Shown here piece by piece: positions 46,818 through 51,157 of a stretch of 51,157 bases of DNA (position 1 is its first letter; every line of letters begins with the position of its first letter). A program made the position numbers and the translations under genes. The stretch covers positions 1 to 51,157 of the forward strand of contig CAVUYM010000034.1 of NCBI GenBank assembly GCA_963745675.1, given 5' to 3'. A model generated the notes under the pieces. That model was given only the letters and a program-made list of their open reading frames with translations. It made no database searches and was not told the DNA's origin. The stretch comes from JAUIIK01 sp963745675. Its GTDB lineage: Bacteria; Chloroflexota; Chloroflexia; Thermomicrobiales; CFX8.

Positions 46818-47270
46818 CTAGCCGCCCGGGAGAGCCCGTACTCTTGCCTGTAACTCCCGAAAATGAAGTAGCAGGCGCATGGTGAGTTTCGGGCTTAGGT
46901 AGAGGCCTCCCCGTGCGAGTTGAGTCAATGCCGGCGCCAGATCGGTTTCGCGATCGGTGTCGATGATGATCGCTCGAATGCCCTGCACGAGATAGTCGAG
47001 CACCTGATCTATAGGCTCACTGGCCGGGACGATTAGCAATAGGCGCGTGGGAATTCTGAGACGAACGAGGGCACGCGCTACTTTGAGTACTCGCGTCTTT
47101 GATACGTCCTGAGTGAGCACGAGCAGTTTGACTCCGCGAAGAGTAAGCAAAGAGTAATATGAATCGTCTCGGATTATTCGGGCATGGATTTCAGCTTTCG
47201 ATTGTAGTAATTTTTGGACGCGCGTGCCGTTTGCGAATTCTCCGGTGAGGATCGCTACATTGAGTTTCAC
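46818..47270 (-). CDS. Stand-alone receiver-like protein
   Basis: A 150-residue protein from GTG 47270 (TTG 47282 is possible). The fold pattern is that of a response-regulator receiver: LNVAILTGEFANGTRVQKLL, GVKLLVLTQDVSKTRVLKVA, RIPTRLLLIVPASEPIDQVL and the NarL-like ending LARGGLYLSPKLTMRLLLHF. The site of phosphorylation is not preserved (VLTQD), and the acidic pair near the start is missing. The helix-turn-helix domain seen in its neighbours is absent, and the gene simply ends. It may act as a dimerisation partner or antagonist of the neighbouring LuxR-type regulators; this is inference. Confidence 0.6.
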   Translation of the reverse strand: MKLNVAILTGEFANGTRVQKLLQSKAEIHARIIRDDSYYSLLTLRGVKLLVLTQDVSKTRVLKVARALVRLRIPTRLLLIVPASEPIDQVLDYLVQGIRAIIIDTDRETDLAPALTQLARGGLYLSPKLTMRLLLHFRELQARVRALPGG

Positions 47271-47417
47271 AGTGGCCGCCAATCGCTAGCTTTTCTCTCG
47301 CGGCGACACAACCACGACTATGTCAATTGTCTATCAGGCGATCGGTACGATCCATGTGCTCGTGAACAGATAGCGGTAACCATTGGGGTATAGATCGTCT
47401 ATCTAATGGGAGTTGGG

Positions 47418-48716
47418 TTATTTATCGGTCCGACGGCGCATTAGGAATGCGTCGAGTTGGGCTGGTTCGATCCGGTAGCCAGCTTTAGCTCCGCCCGGCA
47501 TCGCGGCAACGAGACTACCACTGCGTATCCAGCGCCGGACCGTTTCCAACTGCACATCGAGCATCTCCGCGACTTCTGGGACGGATTTCCAGCGATCCTC
47601 TTGCCGCGCAAATGCTAACGCAAGGATATTGCCGGCGGCTTCGAGGAACGTCCGGTCGCTTGGCCGGTAAGCTTCCTCTCCGTCGCTAAAGACTTCGATG
47701 ATTGCAATGATCCGCGTTTGACCCCGCACCGGGACGGCGAGCGCCGATCTGGCACCCATATCGCGTAGCTCTTGCGAACTTTCCAGGCGGTCATCGTGTA
47801 GCAGGTCCGTAATGCGAATGGATTCCTCGTTCTGGAGGACATGCGGTGCAAGCGAGTCAGTTTCGATTTGGAGGTGCTCATTTTTCAGGTCATCCAGAGC
47901 GATCTCAGCATGCCCGTTCCACAGATGTGAATAGGTCGTCAGGCTGCGCCGGCCCGCACTGATCAAATGGAGCCGGGCGAGCTTTGCTTCGAGCGCCTCC
48001 GGCAGGAGACTGAAGAGTTCCAGGATCATTCCATCCATCGTCAGATCCTCAACGAGTTTGGCGCCAAGTCGTCTCAGCGCGATGCTATGCGCGCGCAGGC
48101 GTTCCTCGGTCAGCTTGCGGTCGGTGATATCGACGAGCAACCCGTACCAGAGCTCTTGACCGGTCGAATCACGACGATCAAGCTCCATATCGAGGCTCAC
48201 CCAGACTGGCCTGCCCGTTTCTCGATTCTTCATGCGAATATCGATTGAGAAATGTTCCTGTGATGCGCGCATTCGAGCGGCCTGATCGGTCAAGCGATCG
48301 AATTGTTCCCGGCTCATCAATGTTGGCCATACACTGTCGATATTCTGATACCACTCTTCGGCAGGCACGCCGAGAATCTGCTCGACCTCGGAACTGATGA
48401 AGAGCAGGGATCCGCGTCCACTGGCGCGATTGGGGTCGAAGACGAAGGTGATAATCGGAAGCCGCTCGACGATCTGCTGGAAGTCGGTCGGCGTTCGCGC
48501 TTTCGGTGGCGGCGTATGTTTTGGAGCAGCAGTTCGGGTGTGCTGTCGCATGAATGCACCGAGGTCCGCCGGGCGAATGCGATACATCGTGCGCGGACCG
48601 CCGAGTTCTATAGCCGGCAATTCGCCTGCACGTATCCAGCGGCGAACGGTCTCCTCATGGACTTGCAATTCGGATGCGACTTCGCGAACGGTCAGCCAAC
48701 CCTGAGTAGAAGACAT
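47418..48716 (-). CDS. PAS-GAF sensor with an excisionase-type HTH at each end
   Basis: An intact 432-residue protein from ATG 48716 (GGGAG 8 bases upstream). Residues 1-55 are a MerR/excisionase-like winged helix (WLTVREVASELQVHEETVRR, WIRAGELPAIELGG). Residues about 80-210 are a PAS domain (FQQIVERLPIITFVFDPNRA, VWVSLDMELDRRDSTGQELW, LLVDITDRKLTEERLRAH). Residues about 225-370 are a GAF domain (GARSALAVPVRGQTRIIAII, FLEAAGNILALAFARQ). Residues about 375-430 form a second HTH of the same type (SVPEVAEMLDVQLETVRRWI, RSGSLVAAMPGG). It would sense a ligand in PAS/GAF and bind two DNA half-sites with one chain. Divergent from the regulator at 48936. Confidence 0.85.
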   Translation of the reverse strand: MSSTQGWLTVREVASELQVHEETVRRWIRAGELPAIELGGPRTMYRIRPADLGAFMRQHTRTAAPKHTPPPKARTPTDFQQIVERLPIITFVFDPNRASGRGSLLFISSEVEQILGVPAEEWYQNIDSVWPTLMSREQFDRLTDQAARMRASQEHFSIDIRMKNRETGRPVWVSLDMELDRRDSTGQELWYGLLVDITDRKLTEERLRAHSIALRRLGAKLVEDLTMDGMILELFSLLPEALEAKLARLHLISAGRRSLTTYSHLWNGHAEIALDDLKNEHLQIETDSLAPHVLQNEESIRITDLLHDDRLESSQELRDMGARSALAVPVRGQTRIIAIIEVFSDGEEAYRPSDRTFLEAAGNILALAFARQEDRWKSVPEVAEMLDVQLETVRRWIRSGSLVAAMPGGAKAGYRIEPAQLDAFLMRRRTDK

Positions 48717-48860
48717 CTAGAGATCTCCCATTTGCGTGAAAATTCCCAAGCGATGCTGCGCGAATATGAAGCGCAGAGTAGAGAGCCGGGAAATGTATCT
48801 TGAACGTGTGCCGATATGTGTCTCACACGACTATGACAGCCTTCAAAGTTGCACTATGTT

Positions 48861-48913
48861 GTATCGAACACGCGTAACGACGCATATTGATACGTGTTGA
48901 TGATACATGTTGA
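48861..48913. promoter_or_regulatory. Repeat array, candidate operator in the divergent regulator promoter
   Basis: A direct repeat TGATACGTGTTGA (48888-48900) and TGATACATGTTGA (48901-48913), with an inverted relative GTATCGAACACG at 48861-48872. It lies 22-75 bases before ATG 48936 and 145-196 bases before the divergent start at 48716. The TGTTGATG core recurs before the second regulator. Confidence 0.5.
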
Positions 48914-48935
48914 TCATGGAAAAAGGAGGCAAGCG

Positions 48936-49627
48936 ATGGTGAACGTATTCATTCTTGCTGACCATACAGAACGCATTCGTAGCATCAGTAGAGCCTGTGG
49001 CGTGCGGGATGAGGACATCCAGCTTCACAGCGCCGAAATTGATCGGTTCGATCCCTGCTACGGAGCGCGGCACTGAACTGCGACATCGTCATTCTCGATC
49101 ATGGCGCGTCCAATCGAGCGGCGTATCCGTGTCGTGCAGGAAATCCGCGAACTGAACGAGAATGCGAGAGTTCTTGTGACCGGGATTCCGCAGGTTCACG
49201 AAACCCGAACGCACTGATCTGATTTTCAGTTATCTCGAACATGGTGTGGCCGGATACTTGGGGGAAGAGGATCTGGGACAGCTGGAGTTGGCTATTGAGG
49301 AGCTGCTGCGTGGTGGGGCTTGGATCGAGCCCGCGATGACGACAGAACTCGTCCAGCGCACGATCGCGCTACGTGAAGCGCTTGCGACGATCAAGCCGCA
49401 CACCTACGGAGCGGGGCAGCCCGACGTCCTAACTCGCCGTCAGAATGAGGTACTGGAGCTTCTTGCTGGAGGATTTGACCAACCGCCAGATCGCCGAAGA
49501 ATTGTATATCTCGATTGGAACGGTAAAGAACCACGTTCACCGGATCCTCGACGTGTTACAAGCCTCATCCCGCGATCAGGCCGCCGAGTACTTTCAATAC
49601 TTGCACGCGCCAGCCATCGCGGCCTGA
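48936..49627 (+). pseudogene. LuxR/NarL-type regulator, first of a tandem pair, frame-disrupted
   Basis: ATG 48936 follows AAGGAGG by 6 bases, an excellent ribosome site. Read across several frame changes between 49070 and 49480: MVNVFILADHTERIRSISRA, CDIVILDHGASN, NENARVLVTGIPQV, DLIFSYLEHGVAGYLGEEDL, LLRGGAWIEPAMTTELVQRT, LTRRQNEVLELLAGG and the HTH NRQIAEELYISIGTVKNHVH, ending AAEYFQYLHAPAIAA at 49627. It is closely similar throughout to the intact gene at 50304. The phospho-Asp-like D (VILDHG) is kept, but the conserved Lys is Gly-Glu. Confidence 0.78.
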
Positions 49628-49651
49628 TCACTAACGTCCTTGTTTGCACAC

Positions 49652-49680
49652 CGTCAGCGGCCCTATTCGGGCTGCTGACG
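49652..49680 (+). terminator. Probable terminator of the first tandem regulator
   Basis: CGTCAGCGGCCC and GGGCTGCTGACG pair over 12 positions with one mismatch around a 5-base loop, 25 bases after the stop. ATCGTTATTG follows, a weak T-rich tail. Confidence 0.55.
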
Positions 49681-50029
49681 ATCGTTATTGCTCCTATCCT
49701 TTGTAGCTGGCGTGATCCGAGCGCTGTACCCGCCGTGATTGAGCGCCATTTTGACCACCTCGATAGGCACATGCTGCTTGAGGACGAGCACGCCAGCGGC
49801 AACTCACTCCGTTATGAGTTAACTTCATGACAAGCCTTGATCTCACTGTCATGCTGAGATAGATGCCCCACCCCCAAGCCTTTCTCGCAAAAGCGGTCCC
49901 GTCTAGCGCGGTGAATTCCTTGAGGCCAACTTTTTGATGAGCGTGGCTCACAATGTTGGCCGCGACGAGTCCCGAGCTGCAGACAGGTCCACCTGGTAGC
50001 GCAGTCCTATGAACGCACGATCGATCGGC
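49681..50029. other. Intergenic stretch between tandem regulators
   Basis: About 350 bases with no supported gene. The reading frame of the first regulator is open here only in a shifted frame. No further structure was recognised. Confidence 0.4.
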
Positions 50030-50051
50030 TTGTATACATCAACATATACAA
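50030..50051. promoter_or_regulatory. Candidate operator upstream of the second tandem regulator
   Basis: A perfect inverted repeat TTGTATA / TATACAA with an 8-base spacer. On the minus strand it reads TATGTTGATGTATACAA, close to the TGTTGATGATACAT repeats before the first regulator. It is 250 bases before ATG 50304. Confidence 0.5.
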
Positions 50052-50303
50052 ACCATGTAACCGAAGACGCGCGATGGTTCGCCTAGATTCACCAACCCTG
50101 AGGTCAGTCCACAGTTCGTGACGGCACTGGGAGTCAAGCACTCCGAACAGCGGGAGAGCGAACGAGATTATTTGAACACGGAAGAGGTGAATCGAGAACG
50201 GTCGGTCATGGGTAACCGTGAGCGGTCAGTTGCTGCCTCACAGCAGGTTGGAAGGCACTGTTCAGATGCTCGGAAGTTCACGGCGATAATTAGGAGTCAA
50301 GCG

Positions 50304-50993
50304 ATGGCGAACATATTCATTCTTGCTGACCAAACCGCACAGATCCGCTTGATTAGCAGCGGCATTAGTCTTCGCAATGAAGAAACGAAAATTCACTACG
50401 CCAATATCAGTCATTTCGATCCAGCAATGGAGCTGGCACCAGGAATCTGCGATATTGTCCTACTTGATCACGGCAATCCCGTTGACCGCCGCATCGCACT
50501 TATTGAAGCCATTCGGCAGGTGAATCCGGCTACGAAGATTCTGATTACGAGCGTGCCGTGCGGGGACGCTGCTAAACGCACGGATCTGATTTTTTCCTAC
50601 CTCGAGAACGGGGCAGCCGGCTACGTCGGAGAACATGCGCTGGACGAACTGCCCTCAGCGCTTGAAGAAATGCTGCGCGGAGGCGCTTGGATTGAACCAT
50701 CGCTAGTGGCCGAGCTCGTCGAGCGCACGGTGGCCTTGCGCGAAGCGCTCAGGATGATCGGGCCGCATACCTACGGAACGGGCCGGCCAAAGGTGCTGAC
50801 TCGCCGTCAAAACGAGGTGCTTGAGCTTCTTGCTACGGGGCTTTCGAATCGCCAGATCGCGGAGGACCTGTACATCTCGACAGGAACCGTGAAGAACCAC
50901 GTTCATCGGATCCTTGACGTGCTCCAGGCATCCTCCCGCCAGCAAGCTGTCGAGTTCTACCAGTACTTCAATCCGCCGATTGATGCCGCCTGA
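50304..50993 (+). CDS. LuxR/NarL-type regulator with atypical receiver, second of a tandem pair
   Basis: An intact 229-residue protein. ATG 50304 has TAGGAGTC 5-6 bases upstream; the longer in-frame start at 50118 is unlikely. The receiver-like domain reads MANIFILADQTAQIRLISSG, CDIVLLDHGNPVDRRIALIE (Asp at the phosphorylation position), TKILITSVPCGDAAKRTDLI and NGAAGYVGEHALDELPSALE, where the usual Lys is missing. The N-terminal acidic pair is reduced to one Asp. The LuxR helix-turn-helix is canonical: LTRRQNEVLELLATGLSNRQ, LYISTGTVKNHVHRILDVLQ. Partner kinase and targets are unknown. A strong terminator follows. Confidence 0.88.
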   Translation: MANIFILADQTAQIRLISSGISLRNEETKIHYANISHFDPAMELAPGICDIVLLDHGNPVDRRIALIEAIRQVNPATKILITSVPCGDAAKRTDLIFSYLENGAAGYVGEHALDELPSALEEMLRGGAWIEPSLVAELVERTVALREALRMIGPHTYGTGRPKVLTRRQNEVLELLATGLSNRQIAEDLYISTGTVKNHVHRILDVLQASSRQQAVEFYQYFNPPIDAA

Positions 50994-51012
50994 TCGTCTG
51001 GAATCCTTGATG

Positions 51013-51048
51013 GACCGGAAGCGAGCCCACATGGGCTCGCTTCCGGTC
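51013..51048. terminator. Strong bidirectional terminator
   Basis: A perfect 16-bp stem (GACCGGAAGCGAGCCC / GGGCTCGCTTCCGGTC) with the tetraloop ACAT, followed by TTTGTTGT. It lies between the convergent regulator and amidohydrolase genes. Confidence 0.88.
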
Positions 51049-51058
51049 TTTGTTGTGT

Positions 51059-51157
51059 CTAATCTTTGCGGCCAGGGCCATCAACGATGCGGCCGGGCAT
51101 CGCCTCGGTATGGGTGCCGTTGTCAATGACGCGCGTGCCGTTGACCCAGACATCGCG
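51059..51157 (-). CDS. Amidohydrolase/N-acyl-D-amino-acid deacylase, C-terminal fragment
   Basis: Thirty-two codons and the TAG stop (51061-51059) of a gene that enters from the right edge. They read RDVWVNGTRVIDNGTHTEAM then PGRIVDGPGRKD. The pattern V-x-VNG-x-x-V-x-(N/D)-G-x-x-T ... PGR is the usual ending of amidohydrolase-superfamily enzymes such as D-aminoacylases, where the small beta domain closes. The catalytic barrel lies outside the window, so the substrate is unknown. Confidence 0.7.
   Translation of the reverse strand, partial: RDVWVNGTRVIDNGTHTEAMPGRIVDGPGRKD

Noticed and set aside
50118..50303. N-terminal extension of the last regulator to an upstream start
   Set aside because: The extension is charged and unlike a receiver. 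ATG 50304 has a good ribosome site and aligns with the start of the tandem paralogue.
1..51157. tRNA, rRNA or tmRNA genes
   Set aside because: I looked for T-loop-like GTTCGAnnC and CCA-flanked stems; isolated matches such as those near 18690 and 30349 have no supporting cloverleaf arms. A tRNAscan/Infernal run would settle it.

Overview
The window appears to join two kinds of DNA. Positions 1 to about 6,480 look alphaproteobacterial (order and sequence resemble Rhizobiales-type prophage, insertion-sequence and chromosomal genes). They hold a phage packaging cassette on the minus strand (ParB/DNA-methyltransferase fusion, DUF5681 protein, large terminase), a hypothetical gene, a complete insertion sequence with 27-bp inverted ends, and a cytochrome c peroxidase gene cut off at its 5' end near 6,480. 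Every one of these genes is broken by single-base frame changes. The remaining 44.6 kb reads as one free-living, polysaccharide-making bacterium. My best guess is Chloroflexota (Thermomicrobia-like), judged only from gene content; confidence is modest. No rRNA, tRNA or CRISPR array was recognised.

Layout from 6.6 kb: an AAA-ATPase/LuxR regulator; a short helical protein; a secreted beta-helix/PKD-like adhesin-type protein; an alpha/beta hydrolase-domain protein; a cluster of small genes (membrane protein, DUF952, a 151-residue unknown and a partial copy of it, a 66-residue protein); a frame-broken NarL-type regulator; a lone proline dehydrogenase; a 1,038-residue sortilin/VPS10-like beta-propeller protein; a second secreted beta-helix/PKD-like protein, paralogous to the first and on the opposite strand; a truncated 5' copy of the propeller gene; and a serine beta-lactamase-family hydrolase.

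From 29.5 to 45.2 kb lies an exopolysaccharide locus. A minus-strand operon encodes a priming sugar transferase, a WecG/TagA/CpsF transferase, a GDP-mannose 3,5-epimerase, a Wzx-type flippase, GT2 and GT4 glycosyltransferases, a Wzy/O-antigen-ligase-type polymerase and a polysaccharide deacetylase. A divergent GT4 gene, a six-helix membrane protein and two paralogous secreted right-handed beta-helix proteins follow. The longer beta-helix gene, with a malectin-like domain, is preceded by what I read as a cyclic-di-GMP-I (GEMM) riboswitch. This would tie the secreted product directly to the c-di-GMP signal that usually governs matrix production.

From 45.5 to 51 kb lies a signalling island: three LuxR/NarL-type proteins with degenerate receiver domains (a fourth is at 17.7 kb), a receiver-only protein, a GAF protein, and a PAS-GAF sensor with an excisionase-type HTH at each end. 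No histidine kinase is present. Two tandem regulators share a TGTTGATG-centred upstream sequence that may be an operator. The window ends inside the 3' end of an amidohydrolase gene.

Single-base frame changes recur through the window while the protein sequence around them stays conserved, and in one gene an insertion and a deletion cancel out. Residual assembly indels are therefore a serious alternative to true pseudogenes, so genes typed here as pseudogene are better read as 'frame disrupted in this sequence'.
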